DNA of 64,000 bases from Lysobacter sp. FW306-1B-D06B (GCF_038446665.1 NZ_CP151802.1:2604001-2668000); one strand, 5' to 3'. Positions 20,951 through 34,705 are shown, counted from the first letter of the stretch. Translations and numbers: made by a program. Notes: generated by a model from the letters alone, not told the origin.

Positions 20951-21739
20951 ATGAAGTTCACCCCGCGCCACACCGGCCTTGTCCTGGCCGTCGCCTCGCT
21001 CGCCGCGCTGACCGCCGCCTGCAACAAGCCTGCCGAAAAGGCCGATGCCGCCAAGACCGACGCGGCCGCCGCACAGGCCGGCAAGGACGGCGCGAAGGCG
21101 ATTCCGGGCCTGGCGACGGAGAAGGAGCAGGTCAGCTACATGATCGGCATGGACATGGCGCGCTCGCTGGAGCAGGTCAAGGACGAGATCGACCTGGACA
21201 CGCTGAACAAGGCGCTCAAGGCCTCGCTCGCCGGCGAGAAGCCGCTGCTGGACGAGAAGCAGGCCGGCGAGATCCGCGAGGCCTTCGCCAAGAAGCTGCA
21301 GCAGAAGCGCATTGACAAGATGATCGCCGACGCGAAGAAGAACCTGGAGGACGGTGAGAAGTTCCTCGCCGAGAACAGCAAGAAGCCGGGCGTGGTGACC
21401 ACCGCGTCGGGCCTGCAGTACCAGGTGATCACCGAGGGCAAGGGTCCCAAGCCCACGGTCAACGATGTCGTGACCGCGCATTACAAGGGCACGCTGCTCG
21501 ACGGCAAGACCTTCGACAGTTCCTACGACCGCGGCGAACCGGCGAACTTCCCGCTGAGCCAGATGGTGCCGGGCTGGCAGGAAGGCATTCCGCTGATGCC
21601 GGTGGGCAGCAAGTACCGCTTCTGGATTCCGAGCAAGCTTGCCTACGGCGAGCAGGGTGCCGGTCCGATCGGCCCGAACGCGACGATCGTGTTCGAAGTC
21701 GAACTGCTCGACATCGTGAAGCCGGGCGCCGGCAAGTAA
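20951..21739 (+). CDS. FKBP peptidyl-prolyl isomerase, FkpA/Mip type
   Basis: A 262-residue exported isomerase with a single N-terminal module (VSYMIGMDMARSLEQVKDEI), a long lysine-rich helix and a C-terminal FKBP domain (TAHYKGTLLDGKTFDSSYDR, WIPSKLAYGEQG, ATIVFEVELL). The N-terminus LAALTAAC, followed by a Lys/Ala-rich linker, suggests a lipoprotein with lipidated C24, though T at -3 is not the best lipobox. It lies 139 bases after the first FKBP gene, as a tandem paralogue, with GGAG before the ATG. Confidence 0.88.
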   Translation: MKFTPRHTGLVLAVASLAALTAACNKPAEKADAAKTDAAAAQAGKDGAKAIPGLATEKEQVSYMIGMDMARSLEQVKDEIDLDTLNKALKASLAGEKPLLDEKQAGEIREAFAKKLQQKRIDKMIADAKKNLEDGEKFLAENSKKPGVVTTASGLQYQVITEGKGPKPTVNDVVTAHYKGTLLDGKTFDSSYDRGEPANFPLSQMVPGWQEGIPLMPVGSKYRFWIPSKLAYGEQGAGPIGPNATIVFEVELLDIVKPGAGK

Positions 21740-21867
21740 GCCGGTCGCAACGCGCGACGGGAACGATCGGATAGCGCAGGGACGCTTCCGGCGGGTGACG
21801 GCCGCATGCCGTTCACCCGCCAGTCGCTACCGTTTTCCGTCTCCGCCTTTCGCTTCAGAGGAACCGC

Positions 21868-23208
21868 ATGCGCGTCACCATCTTCGGTACCGGATACGTC
21901 GGCCTGGTCACGGGCACCTGTTTGGCGGACGTGGGCCATGACGTGGTCTGCGTGGATATCGACCAGGCCAAGGTCGACGGCCTCAACCGCGGTGTGATTC
22001 CGATCTACGAGCCGGGCCTGGAGCCGATGGTGAAGGCCAACCACGCCGCGGGCCGGTTGAGCTTCACCACCGACGCCGCGGCGTCGGTCGCGCATGGCGA
22101 CGTCATCTTCATCGCGGTCGGCACGCCGCCGGACGAGGACGGCAGCGCCGACCTCAAGTACGTGCTGGCGGTGGCGCGCACGATCGGCCAGCACCTGGAG
22201 CGGCCGTCGGTGGTCGTCAACAAGTCGACCGTGCCGGTCGGCACCGCCGACAAGGTGCGCACGGAGATCGCGGCGCAATTGGCCGCGCGCGGCGCCGACC
22301 TGGCGTTCGAGGTCGCGTCCAATCCGGAATTCCTCAAGGAAGGCGACGCCGTCAACGACTGCATGCGCCCGGACCGCATCGTCATCGGCGCCAGCAGCAC
22401 GACGGCCGTGGAGCGGCTCAAGCGCCTGTATGCGCCGTTCAACCGCAACCACGAGCGCATCGTGGTGATGGACGTGCGTTCGGCCGAACTGACCAAGTAC
22501 GCCGCCAACGCGATGCTGGCGACGAAGATCAGCTTCATGAACGAGATCGCGAACATCGCCGAGCGCGTGGGCGCGGACGTGGAGATGGTGCGACAGGGCA
22601 TCGGTTCGGACCCGCGCATCGGCTGGCATTTCATCTATCCCGGCGCGGGTTACGGCGGTTCGTGCTTCCCGAAGGACGTGCAGGCGCTGCATCGCACCGC
22701 GCAGCAGCACGGCTACGAAGCGCAGCTGCTGGGCGCCGTGGAAGGGGTGAACGATCGGCAGAAGGGCCATCTGTTCGAACTGATCCAGCGCCATTACGTC
22801 GGCGACATCGCCGGCAAGACCTTCGCGGTGTGGGGCCTGGCGTTCAAGCCGAACACCGACGACATGCGCGAGGCATCGAGCCGCCGCCTGCTGCAGCAGC
22901 TGTGGGACGCGGGCGCGAAGGTGCGCGCGTACGACCCGGAGGCCAGCGAGGAGGCGCACCGCATCTTCGGTGATCGGGACGACCTGGTGCTGTGCGACTC
23001 GGCACGCGCCGCGCTGGCCGACGCCGATGCGCTGGTGGTGGTGACGGAGTGGAAGCAGTTCCGCAGCCCGGATTTTTCGCGACTGAAGCAATCGCTGGCC
23101 GATGCGGCGATCTTCGACGGGCGCAATCTGTATCACCCCGATGAGGTCGAGGCCGCGGGGCTGGCGTATTACGGGATCGGGCGCGGGCGCTCGATCCAGT
23201 CGGAATGA
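21868..23208 (+). CDS. ugd: UDP-glucose 6-dehydrogenase
   Basis: A 446-residue NAD-dependent enzyme that oxidises UDP-glucose twice to UDP-glucuronate for surface polysaccharide or lipid A modification. The NAD motif [10 protein letters not shown] is at residues 7-16, STVPVGT at 120-126, and catalytic C266 in [10 protein letters not shown]. The C-terminal UDP-binding domain ([18 protein letters not shown]) is complete. Its TGA overlaps the slyX ATG in ATGA. Confidence 0.95.
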   Translation: MRVTIFGTGYVGLVTGTCLADVGHDVVCVDIDQAKVDGLNRGVIPIYEPGLEPMVKANHAAGRLSFTTDAAASVAHGDVIFIAVGTPPDEDGSADLKYVLAVARTIGQHLERPSVVVNKSTVPVGTADKVRTEIAAQLAARGADLAFEVASNPEFLKEGDAVNDCMRPDRIVIGASSTTAVERLKRLYAPFNRNHERIVVMDVRSAELTKYAANAMLATKISFMNEIANIAERVGADVEMVRQGIGSDPRIGWHFIYPGAGYGGSCFPKDVQALHRTAQQHGYEAQLLGAVEGVNDRQKGHLFELIQRHYVGDIAGKTFAVWGLAFKPNTDDMREASSRRLLQQLWDAGAKVRAYDPEASEEAHRIFGDRDDLVLCDSARAALADADALVVVTEWKQFRSPDFSRLKQSLADAAIFDGRNLYHPDEVEAAGLAYYGIGRGRSIQSE

Positions 23209-23450
23209 CGATGGCGCAGAACCAGGACGAGCTCGAACGGCGGATCATCGATCTGGAAACGCGGCTCGCGTTCCAGGAGCAGGCGCTGTCCGAGCTGAGC
23301 GACGCGCTGGCTGCCGCGCGCGACGAGGAAGTCCGCAACGCGCTGGTGATGCATCGCGTGCTGGAAGAACTCAAGCAAATGCGCAGCGCGCTGGCGGCCA
23401 ACCCGTTCTCGGCCGACGCGTCGCAGGAACCGCCGCCGCCGCATTATTGA
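23205..23450 (+). CDS. slyX: SlyX family protein
   Basis: An 81-residue protein made mostly of a coiled coil (residues 8-60, [20 protein letters not shown]) and a proline-rich, tyrosine-ended tail (PPPPHY), exactly the SlyX layout. Its function is unknown in all species. It overlaps the ugd stop by four bases; an in-frame ATG at 23211 is an alternative start. Confidence 0.88.
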   Translation: MTMAQNQDELERRIIDLETRLAFQEQALSELSDALAAARDEEVRNALVMHRVLEELKQMRSALAANPFSADASQEPPPPHY

Positions 23451-23586
23451 GGCGGGCAGGGTGGCAGCCGAGGCCTTCCCGGGCGCTGCCGCATGACTGG
23501 ACACCGACGATTCGTCCCTGCGGCCGAGCGCTGACGGCGCCGGCTGCCTATACTTCGGCATCAGCCGTCATCCTTCCTGTAGCACG

Positions 23587-24261
23587 ATGAGCAACAGCCT
23601 CCGCGACCAGTTGATGGGCCTGGGTTTCAAGCCCGCCCCCAAGCCCGAGCGCACCGCGCCAGCCAAGGACGAACGTCGCGGCAAGCCGGAAAACCGCCAC
23701 GCCGGCAAGCCGCAGGGCCGGCCGGACGCGCGCAGCGCAGATCCTCGCAAACCCGATCAGCGCAAGCCGCACGGTGGCAAACCGGGCGGTGGCAAGCCCG
23801 GCGGTCCGCGCCCGGGCGGTCGGCCGCAGTCCCGCGAGGACATCGATCTGGCCAAGGCCTACGCCATCCGCGCCCAGCGTGAGAAGGACGAGCGCATCGC
23901 CGCCGAGGCCGCCAAGCAGGAAGAAGCGCGCCAGCGTCGCGAGGCGCGTGCGAAGCTGGCCGAACTGGTCAAGGACAAGTCGCTGAACGATGCAGCTGCC
24001 GAGATCGCCCGCCATTTTCCGTACGGCGGCAAGATCAAGCGCATCTACGTCAACGAAGCACAGCTGAAGGCGCTCAACGCGGGCGAACTGGGCGTGCTGC
24101 AGATGGACGGACGCTATCTGCTGGTGACGGCCGAACTGCTTGCGCAGGCCGAGGCGATCTTCGCGCCGGCCGTCGCGCTCAAGATCGATCCGAACGCGCC
24201 TGCCGAGCTCGATCCCTACGCCGACCCGCAGTACCAGGTGCCCGACGATCTGGTCTGGTAG
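23587..24261 (+). CDS. DUF2058 nucleoid/RNA-associated-like protein
   Basis: A 224-residue YaiL/DUF2058 protein. It starts MSNSLRDQLMGLGFKPAPK, has a Lys/Gly/Pro/Arg-rich linker (residues 15-80), a charged helix (SREDIDLAKAYAIRAQREKD) and a folded C-terminal part (ARHFPYGGKIKRIYVNEAQL, ending YQVPDDLVW). The family is highly basic and of unknown function. The last 12 codons and the bases after them are repeated at the end of the next gene. Confidence 0.85.
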   Translation: MSNSLRDQLMGLGFKPAPKPERTAPAKDERRGKPENRHAGKPQGRPDARSADPRKPDQRKPHGGKPGGGKPGGPRPGGRPQSREDIDLAKAYAIRAQREKDERIAAEAAKQEEARQRREARAKLAELVKDKSLNDAAAEIARHFPYGGKIKRIYVNEAQLKALNAGELGVLQMDGRYLLVTAELLAQAEAIFAPAVALKIDPNAPAELDPYADPQYQVPDDLVW

Positions 24262-24304
24262 GCGCGGCCATTCGGCCCCACGATTTTTCGAGAACTTCCG
24301 ACGC

Positions 24305-26416
24305 ATGCACGTCACGGACGACACGCGCCATCGCTATTTCCCGTACATAGACGGCCTGCGTGCGTTGGCCGTGCTTTCGGTCATCGCCTACCACCTCGAT
24401 CCGCGCCTGTTGCCGGGCGGCTTCACGGGCGTGGATGTCTTCTTCGTGATCTCCGGCTTCGTGGTGAGCGCATCGATGGCGCACTTCCACAGGCCGCGCC
24501 TGCTCGACTACCTGGGCTACTTCTACGCGCGTCGCATTCGCCGCATCGCGCCGGCGCTGGTGGCGTGCCTGATGATCACCGGGCTGGCGAGCGCGTTGTT
24601 CATTCCGCAGGCATGGCTTAGCGACACCAGCAACGAGGTCGGTCGCTGGGCCTTCGTGGGCCTGAGCAACTTCGTCCTGCTGCGAACCGACGGCGATTAT
24701 TTTTCGCCCAAGGTCGAGTTCAATCCGTATACGCATACGTGGTCGCTGGGCGTGGAAGAGCAGTTCTACGTGCTCTTCCCGCTGCTGTTCTTCGCCTGGG
24801 CCTACGGTCGGCGCGGGCGCAACGGGTCGATGGCGCTGTTCGCGCTGGGCCTGGTGGCTTCGCTGGTGTACGTCACGCAGGTGGCGCAGTCGCAGCCGGC
24901 GCTGGCGTTCTACATGCTCACCACGCGTTTCTGGCAACTGGCCGCCGGTGTGCTGCTGTTCCAGATGCTCACGCGTTCGAACGCGCCCGGCGCGCTCTCG
25001 CGAATTCCCGCGTGGGCTGCCACGGCCGGCGCGGTGCTGTCGCTCCTCGCCCTCGGCTATGGACTGATCACCGCGCGTGCGGGGCACTCGCCCTGGCCCG
25101 ACGCGGTGCTGCCCGTGCTCGGAACGCTGGGGCTGCTCGCGTTCCTGCATCGGGCCGATGCCGGTGGCCCGCTGCGTGGCGTGCTCCAGAGCGGTCCTGT
25201 TCGCTGGGTGGGCAGGCTGTCGTACTCCCTCTATCTGTGGCACTGGCCCGTGTTCGTGCTGCTGCGATGGACGGTGGGGCTGGAGTCCGTGTCGATTCAG
25301 GCTTTCGCGCTGGTACTCACGTTCGCGATGGCGGCGCTGTCCTACTACTTCATCGAGACGCCGTTCCGTCATGCGGCGGTGTTCCGCAATGCGCGCAAGT
25401 TGGCCGTCATCGGCGTCGGTGTGGTGGCGATCTTCGCCTTCATGGGCGTGTACCGGAAAGTCGGGCGCATGCAGCCGGAGCTGTCGCTGAGCGTGATCGC
25501 GCGGCACGCCGAAGACTGGTACCCGATGGGCCGCGAAACGCGCCCGGTGTATCCGGACTGCGCCGCGGTCGGTCACGTCGAGACCGTGCCCGATGCCGAC
25601 GTGCGCATCTACTCGAAGTCATCCTGCGCGCAGCCATCGCAAGTCGGGCGGCTGTTCGTCATCGGCGACTCGCACGCGGCGGCGTACGCCGGCTTGATGG
25701 CGCGCGTCGCCGAGCAGAGCGGGCGCGACGTTTACCTGTATACGCGTGCGGGATGTTCCTTCATCAACCTGCAACCGTCGCGCGACTACCGACTGCCTCA
25801 TTGCCGCGCATTCGGCGAGGCGGCGCTGGCGGACGTGCAAAGGCGTGCGCAGGCGGGCGACGTCCTGTTCCTTCCTGCGCTTCGCCTGCCGCGTTATGCG
25901 GACCAATGGGCGAGTTTCGATCCAGCCGAAGTTCGCAACGCCGTCTTCGGCGATGCGGCCGTGGCGAGCCGGCAGGAAGCCGAGGCAATGGCGAGCGGCC
26001 TGCTCAAGCCGCTCGGCGAGCGCGGAATCTCCATCGTGTTCGAGGCGCCCAAGCCGATCTTCCGCTCGCCGCCGTACCGTTGCGCCGACTGGTTCAGTCG
26101 CGGCAATCCGGCGTGCAACGAGGGGCTGACCATGTCGCGCGAAGACTTGCAGGCCTTGCGCCGGCCGGTGATGGATGCCTTCGCGCAGATCGCCGCGCAG
26201 GTCCCCGGCGTGAGCGTGTGGGATCCATTCCCGCTGCTGTGCCCGGAGGCGACATGCCGCGTGGAGGAGGGCGGTCGCCCCCTGTACTTCGACGGGGACC
26301 ACATCAGCGGTTACGCCAACCGCAAGCTGACACCGGCGTTTCTGGCGCACCTGTCATCGGTGCGGCCTGGTTCGGCGGGTCAGAAGTACCAGATGCCGGA
26401 TGATCTGGCCCGGTAG
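24305..26416 (+). CDS. OafA/OatA-type acyltransferase with SGNH domain
   Basis: A 703-residue membrane O-acyltransferase. Residues 1-380 are an acyltransferase-3 domain with about ten helices (IDGLRALAVLSVIAYH, VDVFFVISGF, FYARRIRRI, HTWSLGVEEQFYV). Residues 440-690 form a periplasmic SGNH domain with nucleophile S456 in IGDSHA and the D665/H666 pair in DGDHISG. It probably acetylates LPS, O-antigen or peptidoglycan. The last residues YQMPDDLAR mimic the end of the preceding DUF2058 protein and do not belong to the SGNH fold, suggesting the gene was inserted here. Confidence 0.9.
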   Translation: MHVTDDTRHRYFPYIDGLRALAVLSVIAYHLDPRLLPGGFTGVDVFFVISGFVVSASMAHFHRPRLLDYLGYFYARRIRRIAPALVACLMITGLASALFIPQAWLSDTSNEVGRWAFVGLSNFVLLRTDGDYFSPKVEFNPYTHTWSLGVEEQFYVLFPLLFFAWAYGRRGRNGSMALFALGLVASLVYVTQVAQSQPALAFYMLTTRFWQLAAGVLLFQMLTRSNAPGALSRIPAWAATAGAVLSLLALGYGLITARAGHSPWPDAVLPVLGTLGLLAFLHRADAGGPLRGVLQSGPVRWVGRLSYSLYLWHWPVFVLLRWTVGLESVSIQAFALVLTFAMAALSYYFIETPFRHAAVFRNARKLAVIGVGVVAIFAFMGVYRKVGRMQPELSLSVIARHAEDWYPMGRETRPVYPDCAAVGHVETVPDADVRIYSKSSCAQPSQVGRLFVIGDSHAAAYAGLMARVAEQSGRDVYLYTRAGCSFINLQPSRDYRLPHCRAFGEAALADVQRRAQAGDVLFLPALRLPRYADQWASFDPAEVRNAVFGDAAVASRQEAEAMASGLLKPLGERGISIVFEAPKPIFRSPPYRCADWFSRGNPACNEGLTMSREDLQALRRPVMDAFAQIAAQVPGVSVWDPFPLLCPEATCRVEEGGRPLYFDGDHISGYANRKLTPAFLAHLSSVRPGSAGQKYQMPDDLAR

Positions 26417-26422
26417 GCACGC

Positions 26423-27092
26423 ATGCTGAAGGCAGTCATCCTGCCCGGCATGGATGGAACGGGCTCGTTGCTTTCCGATTTCGTGCAATCACTTGGACGG
26501 CACTTCGACGTCCAGGTGGTTGCATATCCGCCGGACGAGCCGCTTGGCTATCGGCAACTCCACGAGTTCGTGCGAGCCCGGCTTCCGGCGGGCGAGTTTG
26601 TCCTCATCGCGGAATCCTTTTCCGGCCCCATCGCGCTTTCCCTGGCGCGTGAGGCCTCCGCTGGAATGAAGGCGCTGGTCCTATGCGCATCGTTCGCACG
26701 GGTAGACCTGCCCGGCAAGGCTTGGCTGTCGCGCTGCGCGTCGTTCGTTCCGTTTCGCAGCCCGCCCGTTTCCATGCTGTCGATCTTGCTATGGGGGCGC
26801 TGGCGCACTCGCGAGCGTGTAGACGCGTTGAGGCTGGCCCTGTCGCACGTGCATTCCGACGTGATCCGCGTTCGTGCGATCGAGGCGCTATCGGTCGATG
26901 CGACACGCGACAATTGCCGTGCCTACTCTATGTCTGCAAGCGTCCCAGGATCGCCTGATCGGCCAGTCTGCGGCGAAGGTCCTGGCCGGCATCGTGCCCG
27001 GGATGCAGGTGCATCGCTTCGACGCGCCGCACTTCCTGCTGCAGATCCGCGCTGAGGAATGCGCCCAGGCGGTCGCTACCTTCGTCAGCTAA
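26423..27092 (+). pseudogene. Alpha/beta hydrolase gene with a frameshift
   Basis: Codons from ATG 26423 encode MLKAVILPGMDGTGSLLSDF and the nucleophile elbow AESFSG. The matching C-terminal half (IAVPTLCLQASQDRLIG with the catalytic aspartate, then APHFLL with the histidine) continues only in the +1 frame and ends at TAA 27092. The switch lies around 26895-26912; removing one base would restore about 222 residues. It could be a real mutation or a sequencing error. It starts six bases after the acyltransferase stop, so the two were probably co-transcribed. Confidence 0.75.
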
Positions 27093-27189
27093 GTTCGCTC
27101 CGGGTTGTAGTCGAAGATCAACGCCGGCCCGCGTTCCGTTTGCGCCAGCTGACGCGCGACCGTTGACGAGGTACTGGCCGCGGTCGGCG

Positions 27190-28338
27190 CTATGCGCGCT
27201 GCAAGCCGCGACCGTGCAGAACACGGCCGATGCCTTCGTCCTGGATGCTGGCGGAGAGTGTGGAAACGTCGTCCGGTGACATCGCGCGAACCTGCGCAGG
27301 ATCCAGCCCGATGCGGAAATGCAGTTCGCCGTCTGGCGTGCGCGAAGAGTGGATCGAGGCGAGGTTGATGCCGCGGCGCTCGAACACCGCCAGCAGCGCG
27401 CGCAGCGAACCCGGGCAGTCTTCGGGCAGGAACACGTTGAGATAGTTCGGGCTTTCCAGATCGGCAAGCAGATACCCCAGCCGCTCGAATCCGTGGCTGC
27501 CGGCCGCCAGGGTCGAAGTCCCGAAAAACGCCGCGCCCTCGTCGAGCAGGCGTGAACGGACTTCGCCTCGTGCCTCCTCGCCACCGTGACGTACCCGCGC
27601 GCGCAGAAAGTCGATGGCCTGCGCGAAGCGATCCAGCGCCGGAAGCACATGCGGGTTCTCGAACTGGATGTCCTCGTAGATCGCCGGATTGCCCGAGAGG
27701 ATACGCTCGGTGACGGTGAGGTCGAGTTCGTATCCGACCGTGCGCAGCGGATGCAGGCGTTCGAGACCGCCCAGCGGCGGGGCGAACTCACGGATGACGT
27801 CGGCCTGCGCCATGTGCGCGGCGTGCACCAGGCCCTGCACCAGCGCCATGGCGCGGTCGTGCTCGGCCGGTTCGACGGTGACGCATTCGGCTTCGGTCAG
27901 CGCAAGGAAGCCTTTGAACCATTCCCGCCATGCTTCAATGCGGGCCGGGCAAACGGCCAGCACGCGTCCCTTCAGCGTCGGCGTCTTCGGCGGCGCCGTC
28001 ATCGGGTGCAGTCCCGCCACCTCGGCCTGCGAGCGCAGCAGCTCCGCCACCGGCGCGTCCTTGGTGGAGGTGACGTCCATCCACAGACGCCCACGCTCGG
28101 CACCGTCGGCCAGCGTCACGTACTCGCTGATCAGTGTCGGCGTGCGGCGTATGGGCGCGCTGAAGATCAGCACGTCGGCACGCCGGACCAACTCGATGGG
28201 CGCCATCGTGTCGTCGCCGACGACGTCGTGGCCCACGACCGTCAGACCCATGCGGCCTTCGAAGAACGTGCGCAGCCAGCGGCCGTACGCACCGTGGATG
28301 CCCACGATGCCGATGACCGGCGACGGCCCGTGCGCCAC
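27190..28338 (-). CDS. tyrA: Prephenate dehydrogenase with C-terminal ACT domain
   Basis: A 382-residue TyrA-type dehydrogenase that makes 4-hydroxyphenylpyruvate for tyrosine. The nucleotide-binding start is GIVGIHGAYGRWLRTFF, an unusual G-rich loop; LHPMTAP and the helical middle part follow. The C-terminal 80 residues are an ACT domain (GSLRALLAVFERRGINLASI, SSRTPDGELHFRIGL) for likely feedback control. The start is GTG at 28338, two bases after the metH part 2 stop, so it is the last gene of the methionine operon. Confidence 0.88.
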   Translation of the reverse strand: MAHGPSPVIGIVGIHGAYGRWLRTFFEGRMGLTVVGHDVVGDDTMAPIELVRRADVLIFSAPIRRTPTLISEYVTLADGAERGRLWMDVTSTKDAPVAELLRSQAEVAGLHPMTAPPKTPTLKGRVLAVCPARIEAWREWFKGFLALTEAECVTVEPAEHDRAMALVQGLVHAAHMAQADVIREFAPPLGGLERLHPLRTVGYELDLTVTERILSGNPAIYEDIQFENPHVLPALDRFAQAIDFLRARVRHGGEEARGEVRSRLLDEGAAFFGTSTLAAGSHGFERLGYLLADLESPNYLNVFLPEDCPGSLRALLAVFERRGINLASIHSSRTPDGELHFRIGLDPAQVRAMSPDDVSTLSASIQDEGIGRVLHGRGLQRA

Positions 28339-28340
28339 GG

Positions 28341-31031
<2,691 letters not shown>

Positions 31032-31065
31032 CTGTTGCGAATTCCTTGGTGTATCGACAGGCGCG

Positions 31066-32163
31066 TCAGGCCGCGGCGACCAGCGCAGGCAACGCGCGCG
31101 GCGCTACGCCGGCGACGGCCTGGGCAATCGCCGCGATGTGTGCCGGCGTGGTGCCGCAGCAACCGCCCACGAGGTTGAGCAGCCCCGAGCGCGCGAATTC
31201 GCTCAGCACCGCGGCCATGTCCTCCGGCGTTTCGTCGTAACCGCCGAACGCGTTGGGAAGGCCCGCGTTGGGGTGCGTGCTGACGTAGGCGTCGGAGACC
31301 TGGGCGAGCACGTCGACGTGCTGGCGCAGGTCCTTTGCGCCGAGCGCGCAGTTCAGACCGATGGCCAGCGGCTGTGCGTGGCGGAGCGAGTACCAGAACG
31401 CTTCGGCCGTCTGGCCCGAAAGCGTGCGGCCGCTGGCATCGGTGATCGTGCCGGACACCATCACCGGCAGGCGCACGCCGCGCGCATCGAATGCCTCTTC
31501 GATGGCGAACAGCGCCGCCTTGGCGTTGAGCGTGTCGAACACCGTCTCGACCATGAGCACGTCGGCGCCGCCGTCGATCAGGCCGTCGGCGGCCTCGCGG
31601 TAGGCCGTGCGCAGTTCGTCGAAGGTGATCGCGCGGAAGCCGGGGCGGTTCACGTCCGGGCTCAGGGAGGCCGTGCGGCTGGTCGGGCCGAGCACGCCGA
31701 TGACGAAGCGCGGGCGCGAGGGGTCTTTCGCCTCGGCCGCGTCGCATGCGTCGCGGGCCAGGCGCGCGCCGGCTTCGTTGAGTTCGCGCGCGAGGTGCTC
31801 CAGGCCGTAGTCGGCCAGCGACACCGTCGTCGAATTGAAGGTGTTGGTTTCCACCAGATCCGCGCCTGCGTCCAGGTACTGCGCATGGATGCCGCGGATG
31901 ATGTCCGGCTGGGTCAGCGTGAGCAGATCGTTGTTGCCGCGCTGGTCGCGCGCGCAGCCGCAGTTTTCCTCGTGCACGTGCTCGACGTGGTCGTAGGCGT
32001 GGTCGTAGCCGCTGGCGAAGCGCTCGCCGCGGTAGGCCGCCTCGTCCAGCTCGTGCTGCTGGATCATCGTGCCCATCGCGCCGTCGATCACCAGGATGCG
32101 CTCGCGCAGCAGGTGCTGCAGCGCTTCGGCACGCGCGGGGTTCAGCCAGGGCAGGGCGCTCAT
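31066..32163 (-). CDS. metH1: Methionine synthase part 1, homocysteine S-methyltransferase
   Basis: A 365-residue homocysteine-binding barrel corresponding to the N-terminal domain of MetH. It opens with [17 protein letters not shown]; the zinc ligands are C272 in LNCALG and C335/C336 in GGCCGTTP. It accepts the methyl group from the cobalamin protein encoded next. The ATG at 32163 overlaps the stop of the regulator gene by one base (TGATG), so translation is coupled. Confidence 0.92.
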   Translation of the reverse strand: MSALPWLNPARAEALQHLLRERILVIDGAMGTMIQQHELDEAAYRGERFASGYDHAYDHVEHVHEENCGCARDQRGNNDLLTLTQPDIIRGIHAQYLDAGADLVETNTFNSTTVSLADYGLEHLARELNEAGARLARDACDAAEAKDPSRPRFVIGVLGPTSRTASLSPDVNRPGFRAITFDELRTAYREAADGLIDGGADVLMVETVFDTLNAKAALFAIEEAFDARGVRLPVMVSGTITDASGRTLSGQTAEAFWYSLRHAQPLAIGLNCALGAKDLRQHVDVLAQVSDAYVSTHPNAGLPNAFGGYDETPEDMAAVLSEFARSGLLNLVGGCCGTTPAHIAAIAQAVAGVAPRALPALVAAA

Positions 32164-33128
32164 CAGGACTTCCTCGTGGTCTTGCGGGTCGCACTGTCGC
32201 CGCCCTTGCGGCCGATCAGCGCGATCACTTCGAAATGGGGCGGGCGGCGTTCGCGGGTCACGGTCTCGCAACTGGTGACGTCGAGGCCGGCCCGGGTCGC
32301 GAACTTCAGCAGGTCCTTCTCGCTGAAACCCAGATTCACGTGGCCATAGGCTTCCACCACGTTGCGGTGCTCATGACGCGCCAGGCTGGTCAGCAGCAGG
32401 CGGCCGCCCGGGCGCAGCACGCGCACCGCCTCGGCCACGGCCTGGGCGGGGTGCTCGGCGTAGGTGAGCGAGTGCATCAGCACGACCAGGTCGAAGTGCG
32501 CGTCGGTGAAGGGCAGGGCGTGCATGTCGCCCTCACGCACTTCGACGTTCTTGAGCTTGCGCAGGCGTTCGGAGGCGGCCAGCACGACCTTGGTGCTGGA
32601 GTCCAGGCAGACGTAGCGGTTCGAATGCGGGGCGAGCAGTTCGGCCAGCACGCCGTCGCCGGAGGCCACGTCGAGCACGTCGCCGGGCTCCAGCAGCGGC
32701 AGGGCGGAGCGCGCCATGGCTTCCCAGGTGCGGCCGGGCGAGTAATGACGCTCCATGTCGCCGGCCACGGAGTCCGCCCAGTTCTGGTCGGCCGCGCGTG
32801 AGGCCAGGACATGAGTGACGCGCTCGGCGTCCTGGCGCAGCAGCGGGTCGTCGCTGCCCTCGCGCAGGGTCTGCCACAGGGCGCGCTGGGCGGGGTCCAG
32901 GGCGCCGTCATCGAAGCGGTAATAGGCCGACACGCCGGCCCGGCGGTCGCGCACCAGCCCGGCCTCCTTCAGCTTGGCCAGGTGGGTGGAGACGCGCGGC
33001 TGGGCGAGGCGGGTGATGGCGGACAGCTCGGCCACGGTCAGTTCCTCACGCTCCAGCAGGGCGAGCAGGCGGACGCGGGTGGCGTCGGCAAACACCTTCA
33101 AGCGTGAGGACCAGCCTTCCAGATCCAT
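32163..33128 (-). CDS. ArsR regulator fused to a SAM methyltransferase, SahR-like
   Basis: A 321-residue fusion. Residues 1-80 are an ArsR winged helix ([19 protein letters not shown]) with no visible metal-binding cysteines. Residues 120-300 are a class I methyltransferase fold with motif [10 protein letters not shown] at 151-159. Proteins of this layout next to methionine genes are known as SahR-type regulators that sense S-adenosylhomocysteine; that assignment is by family and context. It leads the operon of metH part 1, metH part 2 and tyrA, with a palindrome just upstream. Confidence 0.85.
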   Translation of the reverse strand: MDLEGWSSRLKVFADATRVRLLALLEREELTVAELSAITRLAQPRVSTHLAKLKEAGLVRDRRAGVSAYYRFDDGALDPAQRALWQTLREGSDDPLLRQDAERVTHVLASRAADQNWADSVAGDMERHYSPGRTWEAMARSALPLLEPGDVLDVASGDGVLAELLAPHSNRYVCLDSSTKVVLAASERLRKLKNVEVREGDMHALPFTDAHFDLVVLMHSLTYAEHPAQAVAEAVRVLRPGGRLLLTSLARHEHRNVVEAYGHVNLGFSEKDLLKFATRAGLDVTSCETVTRERRPPHFEVIALIGRKGGDSATRKTTRKS

Positions 33129-33140
33129 GTTTCATCAACC

Positions 33141-33158
33141 TATCGCGATATAGCGATA
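33141..33158. promoter_or_regulatory. Palindromic operator before methionine operon
   Basis: TATCGC, six bases GATATA, GCGATA: a perfect inverted repeat 13 bases before the regulator's ATG (33128). Its position fits direct repression by the ArsR-methyltransferase protein. I recall SahR sites as AT-flanked GATAT/ATATC-like palindromes, which would fit, but I could not compare alignments. Confidence 0.65.
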
Positions 33159-33351
33159 AGTTTCGTCCGCAAGGCGCGCAGGGTCAAGGGCAACGTGAAG
33201 GTAGCGGTATCACGCCGCGCGTTCGGGAACGGGGTTTTCCGCAAACGGGCGGGAAGGGCCGCATGCGGCGCCGCGCAATGGCCTCGCCCGACACGAGCCA
33301 GTTACAATTCGCGGGCTCGCAAGATCAAATACTCAAGCACGAGGTATCGAC

Positions 33352-34512
<1,161 letters not shown>

Positions 34513-34539
34513 CGGGCCGCCGGCACGCACGAAACCGAC

Positions 34540-34665
34540 ATGAAACGTTTCGGATCGTCACGTCCCACCGCCTGCCCTGTCGACCGCGGTCGCGACTGGA
34601 GTGAGCGCGAGAACGCCGCACACGCGGCCTCGCGCCAGATCGCGCCCGCGAACAGCCCGTACTGA
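34540..34665 (+). CDS. Possible 41-codon leader ORF before gdhB
   Basis: A short frame (MKRFGSSRPTACPVDRG and onward, Arg/Ser/Ala-rich, ending ANSPY) fills the gap between the acyl-CoA dehydrogenase and gdhB and stops 12 bases before a hairpin with a T-rich tail. It has no clear ribosome site and no run of a single amino acid. Listed because of its placement; it may not be translated. Confidence 0.2.
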   Translation: MKRFGSSRPTACPVDRGRDWSERENAAHAASRQIAPANSPY

Positions 34666-34677
34666 ACCGTATCCCCC

Positions 34678-34705
34678 GGCCCACGCGAAGAGCGTGGGCC
34701 TTCTT
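34678..34705 (+). terminator. Hairpin with T-rich tail, 20 bases before gdhB
   Basis: A perfect 9-base-pair stem (GGCCCACGC/GCGTGGGCC, loop GAAGA) is followed by TTCTTCC. It can end the acyl-CoA dehydrogenase transcript. Because it lies only 20 bases before the gdhB ATG, any gdhB transcript that starts upstream must read through it, so attenuation is possible. Confidence 0.65.
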
